Assembly (NCBI GenBank): GCA_963666805.2
Contig: CAXXWR010000007.1
Span: 124,001 to 188,000 of the forward strand
Reading direction: 5' to 3'
From: Fusibacter sp963666805
Lineage (GTDB): Bacteria; Bacillota; Clostridia; Peptostreptococcales; Acidaminobacteraceae
Length of the DNA: 64,000 nt
Position numbers and translations under genes: made by a program. This document shows, in pieces, positions 10,858 through 24,536 of the stretch (position 1 is the stretch's first letter; every line of letters starts with the position of its first letter). The notes below the pieces were generated by a model that saw nothing but the letters and a program-made list of their open reading frames with translations, was not told the origin of the DNA and made no database searches.

Positions 10858-10883
10858 ATAAAAAAAACACTTATGAGAATAAG
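10858..10883 (-). terminator. Terminator of the ribosomal/tRNA operon
   Basis: On the minus strand ACTTAT-TCTC-ATAAGT is followed by GTTTTTTTT. It is a short stem, but it sits 20 bases after the last tRNA and has a long T run. Confidence 0.65.
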
Positions 10884-10903
10884 TATTCTTTAAAAAGTAA
10901 CTA

Positions 10904-10979
10904 TGGTGCCCAGAGGCGGAATCGAACCACCGACACGGGGATTTTCAGTCCCCTGCTCTACCGACTGAGCTATCTGGGC
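10904..10979 (-). tRNA. tRNA-Phe (GAA)
   Basis: The cloverleaf closes with GCCCAGA/TCTGGGC. The anticodon loop is CTGAAAA and CCA is encoded. It is the last tRNA of the ribosomal operon. Confidence 0.95.
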
Positions 10980-10987
10980 AAATAAAA

Positions 10988-11064
<77 letters not shown>

Positions 11065-11082
11065 ACATATAAATGTGGAAAA

Positions 11083-11159
<77 letters not shown>

Positions 11160-11200
11160 ATAATATATATGGAATTAATAATTGTACTTTCTTATTTAAG

Positions 11201-11276
11201 TGGCAGGGGTGACAGGCTTCGAACCCACGACACGCGGTTTTGGAGACCGCTGCTCTACCAACTGAGCTACACCCCT
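11201..11276 (-). tRNA. tRNA-Trp (CCA)
   Basis: The acceptor is AGGGGTG/CACCCCT with discriminator G. The anticodon loop is CTCCAAA, and 3' CCA is encoded. Confidence 0.95.
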
Positions 11277-11288
11277 ACTTAAATAATA

Positions 11289-11365
11289 TGGTGGGCCTTC
11301 AGGGACTCGAACCCCGGACCGTCCGGTTATGAGCCGGGTGCTCTAACCAGCTGAGCTAAAGGCCC
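11289..11365 (-). tRNA. tRNA-Ile2 (CAT, lysidine type)
   Basis: The anticodon reads CAT, but the body (GGGCCTT acceptor, loop CTCATAA) resembles Bacillus tRNA-Ile2 rather than either methionine tRNA. Both of those are present at 12273 and 12366. C34 is therefore expected to be modified to lysidine by TilS. Confidence 0.8.
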
Positions 11366-11372
11366 TTTTTGA

Positions 11373-11464
11373 TGGCGGAGAAGGAGGGATTTGAACCCTC
11401 GCGCCCCTTATCAAGACCTACTCCCTTAGCAGGGGAGCCTCTTCAGCCACTTGAGTACTTCTCC
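11373..11464 (-). tRNA. tRNA-Ser (GCT)
   Basis: This is a class II tRNA of about 92 bases with a long variable arm. The anticodon loop is CTGCTAA and CCA is encoded. Confidence 0.95.
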
Positions 11465-11472
11465 ATATTTGA

Positions 11473-11561
11473 TGGCGGAGAGGGTGGGATTCGAACCCAC
11501 GTGGGCTTGCACCCTAACGGTTTTCAAGACCGCCCCGTTATGACCACTTCGGTACCTCTCC
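11473..11561 (-). tRNA. tRNA-Ser (TGA)
   Basis: This is a class II tRNA with a long variable arm. The anticodon loop is CTTGAAA and CCA is encoded. Confidence 0.95.
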
Positions 11562-11565
11562 AAAT

Positions 11566-11641
11566 TGGTGATCCATCCGCGACTCGAACGCGGGACACCC
11601 TGATTAAAAGTCAGATGCTCTACCGACTGAGCTAATGGACC
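11566..11641 (-). tRNA. tRNA-Lys (TTT)
   Basis: The acceptor begins GGTCCAT. The anticodon loop CTTTTAA sits in a CTGA stem, and CCA is encoded. Confidence 0.95.
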
Positions 11642-11644
11642 ATG

Positions 11645-11719
11645 TGGCTGGGGATACAGGATTTGAACCTGTGCATAACGGAGTCAAAGTCCGGTGCCTT
11701 ACCACTTGGCGAATCCCCA
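11645..11719 (-). tRNA. tRNA-Gln (TTG)
   Basis: The acceptor is TGGGGAT/ATCCCCA with the U1-A72 pair usual for glutamine tRNA. The loop is CTTTGAC and CCA is encoded. Confidence 0.95.
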
Positions 11720-11722
11720 GTA

Positions 11723-11798
11723 TGGTGGGAGTAATAGGGCTCGAACCTATGACATCCTGCTTGTAAGGCAGACGCTCTCCCAGCTGAGCTATACTCCC
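11723..11798 (-). tRNA. tRNA-Val (TAC)
   Basis: The acceptor begins GGGAGTA, the anticodon loop is CTTACAA, and CCA is encoded. Confidence 0.95.
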
Positions 11799-11806
11799 AT
11801 ATTTCT

Positions 11807-11880
11807 TGGAGCGGGTGAAGAGAATCGAACTCTCACGACCGGCTTGGAAGGCCGGGGCTCTACCATTGAGCTACACCCGC
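11807..11880 (-). tRNA. tRNA-Gly (TCC)
   Basis: The acceptor begins GCGGGTG, the anticodon loop is CTTCCAA, and CCA is encoded. It is 74 bases long. Confidence 0.95.
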
Positions 11881-11903
11881 ATATAAAGTTATAAATATTA
11901 AAA

Positions 11904-11989
<86 letters not shown>

Positions 11990-11997
11990 TCATTTTA

Positions 11998-12073
<76 letters not shown>

Positions 12074-12082
12074 AATTTTATA

Positions 12083-12159
12083 TGGCGACCCAGAACGGAC
12101 TCGAACCGTCGACCTCTAGCGTGACAGGCTAGCGTTCTAACCAGCTGAACTACTGGGCC
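12083..12159 (-). tRNA. tRNA-Asp (GTC)
   Basis: The acceptor begins GGCCCAG, the anticodon loop is CTGTCAC, and the discriminator is G as expected for Asp. CCA is encoded. Confidence 0.95.
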
Positions 12160-12191
12160 ATAATAAAAATGACATATATTAAGTTGAAAAA

Positions 12192-12266
12192 TGGTGACCC
12201 CTAGGAGAATCGAACTCCTGTTACCGCCGTGAAAGGGCGGTGTCTTAACCGCTTGACCAAGGGGCC
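12192..12266 (-). tRNA. tRNA-Glu (TTC)
   Basis: The acceptor begins GGCCCCT, the anticodon loop is CTTTCAC, and CCA is encoded. Confidence 0.95.
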
Positions 12267-12272
12267 GTGATA

Positions 12273-12349
12273 TGGTAGCGGCGAGTGGACTCGAACCACC
12301 GACCTTTCGGGTATGAACCGAACGCTCTAGCCAACTAAGCTACGCCGCC
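12273..12349 (-). tRNA. tRNA-Met elongator (CAT)
   Basis: The acceptor begins GGCGGCG and pairs fully. The anticodon region GTTCATACC matches the elongator type of Firmicutes, and CCA is encoded. Confidence 0.9.
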
Positions 12350-12365
12350 TTATTTTTAAATTAAA

Positions 12366-12441
12366 TGGTTGCGGAGGTAGGATTTGAACCTACGACCTTT
12401 GGGTTATGAGCCCAACGAGCTGCCAGCTGCTCCACTCCGCG
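12366..12441 (-). tRNA. Initiator tRNA-fMet (CAT)
   Basis: The body begins CGCGGAG, and its first C is unpaired with A72, the initiator hallmark. The loop is CTCATAA. The two Gs below the anticodon (TGGG) fit the initiator G-C stack, and CCA is encoded. Confidence 0.92.
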
Positions 12442-12455
12442 ATATTAAGTTTATA

Positions 12456-12544
12456 TGGTGCCGAGGACCGGAATCGAACCGGTACGATCGGTAAGGATCG
12501 CAGGATTTTAAGTCCTGTGCGTCTGCCAGTTCCGCCACCCCGGC
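12456..12544 (-). tRNA. tRNA-Leu (TAA)
   Basis: This is a class II tRNA beginning GCCGGGG. The anticodon loop is CTTAAAA and CCA is encoded. Confidence 0.95.
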
Positions 12545-12551
12545 AATCATA

Positions 12552-12626
12552 TGGCTCCAAGGGAGGGATTCGAACCCTCAGCCTATCGGTTAACAGCCGA
12601 GTGCTCCACCGTTGAGCTACCTTGGA
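12552..12626 (-). tRNA. tRNA-Asn (GTT)
   Basis: The acceptor is TCCAAGG/CCTTGGA with discriminator G. The anticodon loop is CTGTTAA and CCA is encoded. It is the first tRNA after 5S rRNA. Confidence 0.95.
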
Positions 12627-12633
12627 ACAACTA

Positions 12634-12753
12634 ACTAGCAACGTTCTACTCTCCCAGGCAGTTGCCCGCCAAGTACCATCGACGCTGAAGGACTTTACTT
12701 CTGTGTTCGGGATGGGAACAGGTGTGACCCCTTCGCTATCGTCACTAGATTGC
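12634..12753 (-). rRNA. 5S ribosomal RNA
   Basis: The minus strand shows the 5S landmarks CACACCTGTTCCCATCCCGA, GAAGTAAAG and GATGGTACTTGG, ending GTAGAACGTTGCTAG. Its two ends are complementary. It lies between 23S and the tRNA array. Ends are accurate to a few bases. Confidence 0.93.
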
Positions 12754-12965
12754 TAGTAAGCGAAGACCGTCTTTTCATTCATGGAAAGACATTGAGCTTA
12801 TGGTTTTAGCCACAGGCTAAAAAGCTTCCTTCTTCTCTTCTAACTCTACCAATCTTTACAACAATTCTCACTGTCATAAATATCTAAAATTCAGTTATTA
12901 CCCTGAACTTTCAAAATCGCATATAGAATGAAACATTACAAACTTAACTAATTCTCTATTGAGCT

Positions 12966-15883
<2,918 letters not shown>

Positions 15884-16067
15884 AACCTCGTTAGAGTTTT
15901 AGTTTTATACTAGACAGTTTGAAAATGTTTTGTTGAACTATGTTCAACGCTTGCTTTTTTTTAACTGCTTGTGTTTGTGATTATTTGATAAGTTTTCACT
16001 TATTTAATAGTCGGTTTCTCTTCTATATGCAATTTTCAAAGTTCAAGTTTGATGAAAAAAAGGTTAA

Positions 16068-16143
16068 TGGTGGAGATTAAGAGATTTGAACTCTTGACCC
16101 CCTGCGTGCAAGGCAGGTGCTCTCCCAGCTGAGCTAAACCCCC
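16068..16143 (-). tRNA. tRNA-Ala (TGC) in the 16S-23S spacer
   Basis: The acceptor begins GGGGGTT, the anticodon loop is CTTGCAC, and CCA is encoded. It is the only tRNA in the internal spacer. Confidence 0.95.
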
Positions 16144-16214
16144 ACTGGTCTCTTTTTCTTCTTTTGAGTTTCCTTTTTAAAGGACTCTCAAAATCAAATA
16201 GCGCAAATGTCTAA

Positions 16215-17752
<1,538 letters not shown>

Positions 17753-18014
17753 ATATAATTTAATGTTTGCCTGTTATCTCAAAACGAGCTAACTTGCTTG
17801 TTTGTATTTCTACAAACGTTTCCGTTGATTCTTTCGAATCTGCTTTATCACTTGTTTTCTTTAACTTCCTTCAATCGAAACTCTAAAGTTTCAATCGCTC
17901 TCCGTCAAGGAATTGCGTGTTTTTTAATTCATTTGCGCTATTCAATTTTCAAAGTCCTTAGTGTGCTATCAAAACCCTCAGGAACAAGTTGTTCCAACGT
18001 GTGACAGCTATTAA

Positions 18015-18043
18015 ATTATATCAAAACGTTTTGTTCTTGTCAA
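18015..18043 (-). promoter_or_regulatory. Ribosomal operon promoter, proximal
   Basis: On the minus strand TTGACA and TATAAT, both perfect consensus, are separated by exactly 17 bases. Runs of A and T just upstream resemble an UP element. Confidence 0.9.
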
Positions 18044-18134
18044 CAACTTTTTTCAAGTTTTTTAAAAGTTATTAACTTCTAATTAACATGAATTTTACTG
18101 TGTTTCAAAGGTCGCAACGTCAAGCGACTTGATT

Positions 18135-18163
18135 ATCTTACTATAGAATCCTAAGCCAGTCAA
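18135..18163 (-). promoter_or_regulatory. Ribosomal operon promoter, distal
   Basis: TTGACT and TAAGAT are 17 bases apart on the minus strand, 120 bases upstream of the proximal promoter. Tandem promoters are usual for rRNA operons. Confidence 0.7.
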
Positions 18164-18377
18164 TAAGTTTTTACCACTTTTTTTGTTTTTTTTTATAGTG
18201 ATTCAATTCTCAATTTTCAGTCTACTAGCGAGGATTAGTTATATCAACATCCCCATCACTTTTACATTCCTTTTTCCTTCTCTTGAATTCTATCAATCCC
18301 ATCTCTTGACTTCTCATAATCAATTCATTTTAATATCTGCATTCGTACTCAAAGCAGCAATGTAGCTCCCTTATATA

Positions 18378-18412
18378 AGAAAAAATACAGAATTAATTCT
18401 GTATTTTTTCTT
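18378..18412. terminator. Terminator downstream of the topoisomerase operon
   Basis: A near-perfect palindrome (AAGAAAAAATACAGAATT and its complement) has T runs on both strands. It lies 84 bases after the stop of the 120-residue protein gene. Confidence 0.75.
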
Positions 18413-18495
18413 AATGCGTTTCAATTATATTGTAACCATGCTTCTTTTTTGTACAGTATTTAATGAATTTATCCGATGTTACTATTAGATCACGT

Positions 18496-18858
18496 CTAAA
18501 TCACATCAAAAATTTCTTTTGTTGTTACTTCAAATAAAGTGTATTTGTTGAAGTAGTCTTTTCTTGTTATTAAAATTTCATAGCCATCTTTAACAAAAAT
18601 CATACCTCGTCCATAATGTTTAATGAAATGCCAGCCCATTTCACTCATTTTAACTAAAAATTCAGCTTCACAATCAATGGTAGCTATAAAAGATAACGCC
18701 TTAAACGAAACACGTTGTACTTTTTCTGGTTTTGTTTCTAATTTAAATATTCCTACTAGCAAATCAAACCACTTAAGTTCGTAAGATGCTTTTGTGATGA
18801 TTAGAATTGTCAACCCAATAATAAGCCACTGAATAATATTCTTTCTATTATGTTTCAT
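18496..18858 (-). CDS. Small membrane-anchored protein of unknown function
   Basis: I do not recognise this 120-residue protein. Residues 8-22 form a hydrophobic segment (IIQWLIIGLTILIIT), probably one membrane helix. The rest is mixed, with a soluble C-terminal half containing GWHFIKHYGRGMIFVKDGYE. The gene is real in my view: ATG 18858 has a perfect AAGGAGG site, and it starts 40 bases after the topoisomerase A-subunit gene, just before a terminator. Co-transcription with the topoisomerase genes is likely. It offers no clue to function. Confidence 0.65.
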   Translation of the reverse strand: MKHNRKNIIQWLIIGLTILIITKASYELKWFDLLVGIFKLETKPEKVQRVSFKALSFIATIDCEAEFLVKMSEMGWHFIKHYGRGMIFVKDGYEILITRKDYFNKYTLFEVTTKEIFDVI

Positions 18859-18898
18859 GAGTCCTCCTTAGTGTTTTAATTTTTCTATTATATACCCT

Positions 18899-21100
18899 TT
18901 ATTTCAATAATTTATCTACTGTCATTCTTAAAACAGGATCTATTGTACTCCCTGACTTAGGAATTTCATTTGAAAAATAAACTTCTGACGCTTCTATTTC
19001 ATCTTCAATCACTTTAAGCTGATTAAAATAGACAAGGACACTGCCTTTTTTCATTCTAAAAGTCTGTATACCTTTTGTATTTTTGGTCACTTTTTCACTA
19101 ATCACATCTGAATCAAAAACAAGACCTCTCATTTCACCTTTATTATCTTCTCTTATAGCAAAGAGCTTTTCATTCTCAGTAATAAAAGTTATTCCTACAA
19201 GTGGAGAATAATCTGAATACGCCTTCACTAGTTTTTTACGATTGGTTTTGGTTTCATAAGAAGTAAGAGGTACTTTCGCAACTTTCCCATTCTCAAAGGC
19301 ATAAATCATATGTCCTTCAAAAGATGAAGTAACAACAGTATAGATAACTTCTTCATTATCCTCCATGCTCAGTAAATTAGGTAAATAATGTCCCCATTGA
19401 CTTACTTTATGATCTTCTATTTCATAGAGTTTCATTTTATAAACATTGCAATGACTGGTGAAAAATAATATTTCGTCTTTATTATTTCCCTCTATTTCCT
19501 GCACAATAGAATCTTCTTCCTTCAATTTATGATCGCCACTTGATCTCAATGAGACAAGTGAGACTTTCTTCATATAATTATGTGCTGTGACAAAGACTTT
19601 GAGATTATAATCTTCAATAGTCACTTCATCATTATGTTCTATAATATTTTGAGGACTCACAAGTTGGGTTAACCTTGGTTTCCCTGCACGTTTAATAATA
19701 CGCTTAAGATCACTTATAATCACTTTATCAATGCGTTTAGCTTCCACTATTAATTTTTCTAAATCCGCAATGTCTTTTTTGAGTTGGTCCAATTCACTAA
19801 TTCGATTTAAAAGATACTCTTTATTTAAAGAACGCAAACGGATATCTGCAACATAGTTCGCTTGAATTTCATCTATTTGAAAATAGTTCATAAGATTAGG
19901 AATAACTGCTTTATCATTTTCGGTTTCTCTAATGATCTTAATGGCTTCGTCAATATCTAAAATGACCTTTTGTAAACCAAGAAATAGATGTAACTTTTCT
20001 TCTAATTTCACTTTGTCAAAGGCTGCTGAACGCTTTATACACCCTCTCCTAAAACGAATCCATTCATCTAAAATTGCTTTTACGCCTAATACTTTTGGTC
20101 TGCCATCAATTAATAGGTTCATATTACAAGAAAAACTATCTTCCAGTGGCGTGAACTTATATAGTTTTGCAAGTAATTTTTCTACATCTGTTCCTCTTTT
20201 TAAATCCATGGTTAGTTTTAAACCTTGTAAGTCTGTTTCATCTCTTATGTCATTAATTTCTTTGATTTTTCCTACTTTAACTAGGTCAATTACTTTGTCC
20301 ATGATTTGCTCAACAGTTGTCGTATACGGGATTTCTGTAATCATTAACATATTATTTTCTTTAAGATACTTTGCCTTCCCTCTGATTTTAAAACTGCCCA
20401 CACCTGTCGAATAGATTTTTTTCATTTCTGATTTGGAATATATTAACGAGCCAGCCGTTGGAAAATCAGGAGCTGGAAGTGTATCAATAAGCTCTATATT
20501 GGGATTTTTAAGATAGGCAATTGTTGTTTCACATAATTCAACAAGATTAAAACTCGGAAAGTTACTTGCCATCCCTACGGCTATACCCTTATTGGGATTT
20601 GCTAAAATGTTGGGAAACGTTGTTGGTAATAAGGTAGGTTCTTTCATTGAACCATCATAATTATCCACAAAATCTACTGTGTCCTTATCTAAATCCGCAA
20701 AGAGTTCTTCACAAATTTCTGCTAGTTTAACTTCCGTATAACGTGGGGCAGCAAACTTCATATCTCTGGATGTCACTTTACCAAAGTTACCTTTAGAATC
20801 TACATATGGCAAAAGTAAAGATTCATTGCCTTTTGAAAGTCTAACCATTGTCGCATAAATGGCCTGGTCACCATGAGGATTGAGTTTCATAGTTTGTCCG
20901 ACGACATTTGCAGACTTTGTTCGTTGACCTTTGAGTAATTTCATTTTGTACATGGTATAGAGAATTTTTCGATGAGATGGTTTAAAACCATCAATTTCTG
21001 GAATCGCTCTAGAAACAATAACACTCATTGCATAAGGCATATAGTTTTCTTCTAACGTTTCTGTAATTGCTTGATCTCTATATAAACGTTTATCTTCCAT
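18899..21100 (-). CDS. Divergent type IIA topoisomerase, subunit A (ParC/GyrA-like)
   Basis: This is the DNA-cleaving subunit of a gyrase/topoisomerase IV-type enzyme. It has 733 residues, shorter than usual GyrA or ParC. The N-terminal winged-helix part is clear (YAMSVIVSRAIPEIDG, PSHRKILY), with the catalytic tyrosine in AAPRYTEVKLAE, then a coiled coil and a weak beta-pinwheel. No GyrA-box is visible, arguing for a decatenase rather than a supercoiling gyrase. In the quinolone region, HGDQAIYATMVR carries Gln and Ala where Ser and Asp/Glu are usual. It follows the B-subunit gene by 85 bases. A standard gyrase pair presumably lies elsewhere. Confidence 0.88.
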   Translation of the reverse strand: MEDKRLYRDQAITETLEENYMPYAMSVIVSRAIPEIDGFKPSHRKILYTMYKMKLLKGQRTKSANVVGQTMKLNPHGDQAIYATMVRLSKGNESLLLPYVDSKGNFGKVTSRDMKFAAPRYTEVKLAEICEELFADLDKDTVDFVDNYDGSMKEPTLLPTTFPNILANPNKGIAVGMASNFPSFNLVELCETTIAYLKNPNIELIDTLPAPDFPTAGSLIYSKSEMKKIYSTGVGSFKIRGKAKYLKENNMLMITEIPYTTTVEQIMDKVIDLVKVGKIKEINDIRDETDLQGLKLTMDLKRGTDVEKLLAKLYKFTPLEDSFSCNMNLLIDGRPKVLGVKAILDEWIRFRRGCIKRSAAFDKVKLEEKLHLFLGLQKVILDIDEAIKIIRETENDKAVIPNLMNYFQIDEIQANYVADIRLRSLNKEYLLNRISELDQLKKDIADLEKLIVEAKRIDKVIISDLKRIIKRAGKPRLTQLVSPQNIIEHNDEVTIEDYNLKVFVTAHNYMKKVSLVSLRSSGDHKLKEEDSIVQEIEGNNKDEILFFTSHCNVYKMKLYEIEDHKVSQWGHYLPNLLSMEDNEEVIYTVVTSSFEGHMIYAFENGKVAKVPLTSYETKTNRKKLVKAYSDYSPLVGITFITENEKLFAIREDNKGEMRGLVFDSDVISEKVTKNTKGIQTFRMKKGSVLVYFNQLKVIEDEIEASEVYFSNEIPKSGSTIDPVLRMTVDKLLK

Positions 21101-21185
21101 TTATCACATTGCTCCTTGCTCTATTGTTTACACTTTTCTATTGCTATTATAACGTTTTTGATATCCTTCATGCTATTACTCATCA

Positions 21186-23162
21186 TTAGCTAATATCTAA
21201 TTGTTCTAAATAATACTCTCCGCGTGTCTCTATATGATTTTTTCTACCTTCCAAATCATCTCCCAGTAACATTTCAAACATTCTTTCTGTTTCTTCTACA
21301 TTTTCAGGAGAAACGCGAATTAATTTTCTTGTCTCTGGATTCATGGTTGTCTGCCACATCATATCAGGGTCATTTTCACCAAGTCCTTTGGATCTTTGAA
21401 TAGACACTTTTATATTTCCAAGTTCTTTTAAGATACGATTTTTTTCTTTTTCAGAATAGGCAAAATGGGTATCTCCTTTTGACGTGGTAATTTCAAATAG
21501 AGGTGATTCGGCAATAAAGACTTTTCCTTCATTAATCAATGTTGGCACCAACCTATAAATCATCGTTAAGACTAGGGTTCTAATTTGGAAGCCATCAAAA
21601 TCTGCATCTGTACAGATTACAATTTTATCCCATTTAAGCTGATTAATATCAAATGTGTCTAGTTCCTTATTATGACGTGTCTTTATTTCCACTCCACATC
21701 CGAAAACTTTGATAAGGTCCATAATAATATCTGACTTAAATATTTTATCATAATCTGCTTTTAAACAATTAAGAATTTTTCCTCTAATAGGCATGAGTGC
21801 TTGGAAATTACTATCTCGTGCCATTTTAGTTGCGCCGAGGGCAGAGTCCCCTTCCAAAATGTAAAGTTCTCGTTTGGTAATGTCTTTTGTTCTGCAATCA
21901 ACAAATTTCTTTACACGATTCGTGATATCCATTTTGGATCCCAGCGTTTTCTTTAAATTCAATCGCGTTTTCTCAGCCTTTTCACGTGATCTTTTATTGA
22001 CTAAGATTTGATCCACTATTCTTAGGGCTTCATCCTTATTTTCAATAAAATAAATCTCCAAATATTTTTTAATCATATCTTGCATGAATTCTTGAACAAA
22101 TTTATTCGTAATTGCTTTCTTCGTTTGATTCTCATAGCTCGTTGCTGTTGAAAAAGAGTTTGTCACTAAAATCAAACTGTCTTGCACATCTATAAATGTG
22201 ATTTTCTTCTCATTTTTATTGTATTTATTTTCTTGCTTAATAAACTTGTCAAGCTCATATACGAGTGCGTTTTTGACAGCTTTATCTGGCGATCCGCCAT
22301 GTTCAAGAAAACTTGAATTGTGATAATATTCTAATAAATTTATAGTGTTATTAAAGGTCATTGCTACTTGAGACTTCACCTTATACTGAGGTAAATCTTC
22401 CCTATCTTTACCAGCACCTTCATCTTCAAAAAAGAGGATGGAAGTTAAGTTGTTTTCTCCTCCAACTTCTTCCACGTAATCTTTGATCCCATTTTCATAG
22501 ATATACTCAAGAACAACATCACTTTCCTCATCTCTAAAAACAAACTTGATTCCAGGATTAACAATAGACTGCTTTTTTAAAACGTCTTTGAAAAAGTCAA
22601 TTGGAATATCAATATCTTTAAAGACATCTAAATCTGGTCTCCATTTAATGTTTGATCCTGTCGAGCGATAATTTTTTTCTTCTTTTGTAAAGCCCCCTTC
22701 TATAAGGTTTCCTTTTTTAAATTGAAGCCTGTATTCATAACCATCTCTATGAACAATAACATCCATATATTCAGAACTGTATTGAGTTGCACAAAGGCCT
22801 AATCCATTAAGCCCTAAACTATACTCATAAACATCTGCATTATTGTTATTGTATTTACCACCTGCATACAATTCAGTAAAAACCAGTTCCCAATTAAAAC
22901 GTTCCTCTTTTTGGTTATAGTCTACTGGAATACCACGTGCTTTATCGATCACAGATATGGATTGATCCTTGTGCCTTATAACGACAATTTCCTTTCCAAA
23001 ACCTTCTCTTGCTTCATCTATAGAATTGGATAATATTTCAAAAAACGAATGTTGACAGCCTTCAAGACCATCTGATCCAAAGATAACAGAAGGACGCTTT
23101 CTTACTCGATCCGCCCCCTTAAGAGCTGTTATACTTTCATTTGTATAGTTTTGTTTATTCAT
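21186..23162 (-). CDS. Divergent type IIA topoisomerase, subunit B (ParE/GyrB-like)
   Basis: This is the ATPase and TOPRIM subunit, partner of the gene downstream. Of 658 residues, the N-terminal GHKL part shows SNSIDEAREG and DKARGIPVD. In the latter, the usual D-x-G-x-G reads D-K-A-R-G. GLNGLGLCATQ replaces the usual GLHGVG. The TOPRIM domain has EGDSALGATKMARD, MPIRGKILN and DADFDGFQIRTL with the metal-binding acidic residues. The length fits ParE (no GyrB insertion). ATP use is likely retained but the pocket is unusual. No ribosome-site problem is seen at ATG 23162. Confidence 0.88.
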   Translation of the reverse strand: MNKQNYTNESITALKGADRVRKRPSVIFGSDGLEGCQHSFFEILSNSIDEAREGFGKEIVVIRHKDQSISVIDKARGIPVDYNQKEERFNWELVFTELYAGGKYNNNNADVYEYSLGLNGLGLCATQYSSEYMDVIVHRDGYEYRLQFKKGNLIEGGFTKEEKNYRSTGSNIKWRPDLDVFKDIDIPIDFFKDVLKKQSIVNPGIKFVFRDEESDVVLEYIYENGIKDYVEEVGGENNLTSILFFEDEGAGKDREDLPQYKVKSQVAMTFNNTINLLEYYHNSSFLEHGGSPDKAVKNALVYELDKFIKQENKYNKNEKKITFIDVQDSLILVTNSFSTATSYENQTKKAITNKFVQEFMQDMIKKYLEIYFIENKDEALRIVDQILVNKRSREKAEKTRLNLKKTLGSKMDITNRVKKFVDCRTKDITKRELYILEGDSALGATKMARDSNFQALMPIRGKILNCLKADYDKIFKSDIIMDLIKVFGCGVEIKTRHNKELDTFDINQLKWDKIVICTDADFDGFQIRTLVLTMIYRLVPTLINEGKVFIAESPLFEITTSKGDTHFAYSEKEKNRILKELGNIKVSIQRSKGLGENDPDMMWQTTMNPETRKLIRVSPENVEETERMFEMLLGDDLEGRKNHIETRGEYYLEQLDIS

Positions 23163-23262
23163 TGTTTTTTCCCCTCAGTGTAGAATACTCTTGATTACAA
23201 TCATATCAGAAATATATATTCCATTGCAAGTTAAAAGAACATTTGTTCCAAACAAAATAAAG

Positions 23263-23303
23263 ACCAGCTTCCAATACACCTGTCGATGTCTTTGGAAACT
23301 GGT
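23263..23303 (-). terminator. Terminator between the HD-GYP gene and the topoisomerase operon
   Basis: ACCAGTTTCCAA pairs with TTGGAAGCTGGT with one mismatch across a 17-base loop. It is followed on the minus strand by CTTTATTTTG. Confidence 0.7.
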
Positions 23304-23389
23304 TGCATAATCTACTTAAACTGTTGATAACACAGCTTTCTATTATTTTCTTCTAACTTTTTTCTAACTTTTAGTCACCTTACTTTTTA

Positions 23390-24439
23390 CTACTCCTCTT
23401 CGATGATAGAGACTATTTCTATACCAGTACTCCTTCTTAGATCATAGTAATCATCTTTTATTCTTACAAGTGGCCTTGAAGGATTGTCCCTATAAGTCAT
23501 GACCACTGTTGCCTCTTCAGCCGTATTTAATATCACTTTATGACCAATATAGTAATGAGAAATATTCCCTAAAAATGTTTTAGTCATAGATAAATCTAAG
23601 GAAGAATAACATTTATCCAAGATAAAGTTTGCCACTTCAAAAGGATGCATTGCTACTTTATAAACTCGATTGGCTGTCATCGCACAATAGACATCTGAAA
23701 CAGCAACTACTTTTGCAATTTCTGAAATTTGATCTCCCATTAAACCGTTTGGATAACCTGTCCCGTCAACTCTTTCATGATGTTGTAAAACGCCTAAAAG
23801 CACTTCATAACTTAAATTTTTAATATCTTTAATGAGGATATAACCTAAGGTGGCATGGGTCTTTATGACTTTATATTCTTCTGGTGTCAAAGGTCCTGGC
23901 TTATTTAATATTTCATCAGGGATGTTGCATTTGCCAATATCATGTAGCAGTCCCGCTAAGGTTGCTTCTTTTATCTTTGTTTCACTCATGCCATACCACT
24001 TGGCAAGTAAACCTGCTATCATCGATACCCGCACTGAATGCTCAAATGTATAGCCATCATAAGCTTTAATTTGCCACATTTTTTGAGCAAATTGATCGTC
24101 ATTTAATATGGCTTCATATAAGGGCTCAATGGTTTCACTAAGCTCTTGATATAGAGGCACCTTACCCAATTTAAAGCTAGAATAAATTTCTTTGAACTTA
24201 TCAACGGTAGACCGGTATTTCTCCTCTAAATCACGTTGATTCTCTCGATTTATTTTGTATAGATCATATTCTGTTTTAGATTCAGCTAATACACTCACTA
24301 TATGATTTTTTTTTAAAAAATCAATGTGATTCTTTTCTAGAAGTGTCTCTGTCCCTATTAAGACAGCCCCCTGTGAATCATAAACATCTTCTTTAAGAAT
24401 CATACCTTCTTTGAGTTCAGATAAATTTTTCCTTGTCAT
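23390..24439 (-). CDS. HD-GYP domain protein, probable cyclic-di-GMP phosphodiesterase (second of three)
   Basis: This 349-residue paralog of the protein at 8566-9624 has the same N-terminal domain (LKEDVYDSQGAVLIGTET). Its HD-GYP core carries EHSVRVS, HDIGKCNIPDEILNK, KTHATLGYILI and HHERVDGTGYPNGL, with all expected metal ligands. No membrane segment is present. It lies at the end of a run beginning with the third HD-GYP gene, the sensor protein and ssb, and ends at a terminator. It starts about 100 bases after ssb, so read-through or a separate promoter are both possible. Confidence 0.9.
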   Translation of the reverse strand: MTRKNLSELKEGMILKEDVYDSQGAVLIGTETLLEKNHIDFLKKNHIVSVLAESKTEYDLYKINRENQRDLEEKYRSTVDKFKEIYSSFKLGKVPLYQELSETIEPLYEAILNDDQFAQKMWQIKAYDGYTFEHSVRVSMIAGLLAKWYGMSETKIKEATLAGLLHDIGKCNIPDEILNKPGPLTPEEYKVIKTHATLGYILIKDIKNLSYEVLLGVLQHHERVDGTGYPNGLMGDQISEIAKVVAVSDVYCAMTANRVYKVAMHPFEVANFILDKCYSSLDLSMTKTFLGNISHYYIGHKVILNTAEEATVVMTYRDNPSRPLVRIKDDYYDLRRSTGIEIVSIIEEE

Positions 24440-24536
24440 TTTTTCACCCGTAAACCTTATTATTCTTCAAACACATTATAATTTATTTTAAATAGAAATA
24501 CTAGCATCTTTTCAATATTTAGGTAAATCGCCCTTA

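Larger units (their letters stand above)
17753..18495 (-). other. Ribosomal operon leader, promoter region and spacer; no gene seen
   Basis: This stretch holds the 16S leader, two promoters (18015-18043 and 18135-18163), an A/T-rich upstream element around 18047-18080, and the terminator of the topoisomerase operon (18378-18412). In the leader, 17930-17942 is a perfect 13-base complement of 16197-16209 behind 16S, the expected RNase III processing stem. I see no supported coding region; the short frames at 18183-18365 lack a ribosome site. Confidence 0.7.

Noticed and set aside
11289..11365. A second elongator tRNA-Met
   Set aside because: The acceptor and anticodon arm fit tRNA-Ile2, and both Met tRNAs are already present in the array.
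18183..18365. Small hydrophobic protein gene upstream of the rRNA operon
   Set aside because: There is no ribosome site, and it lies in A/T-rich promoter-flanking DNA next to a terminator.
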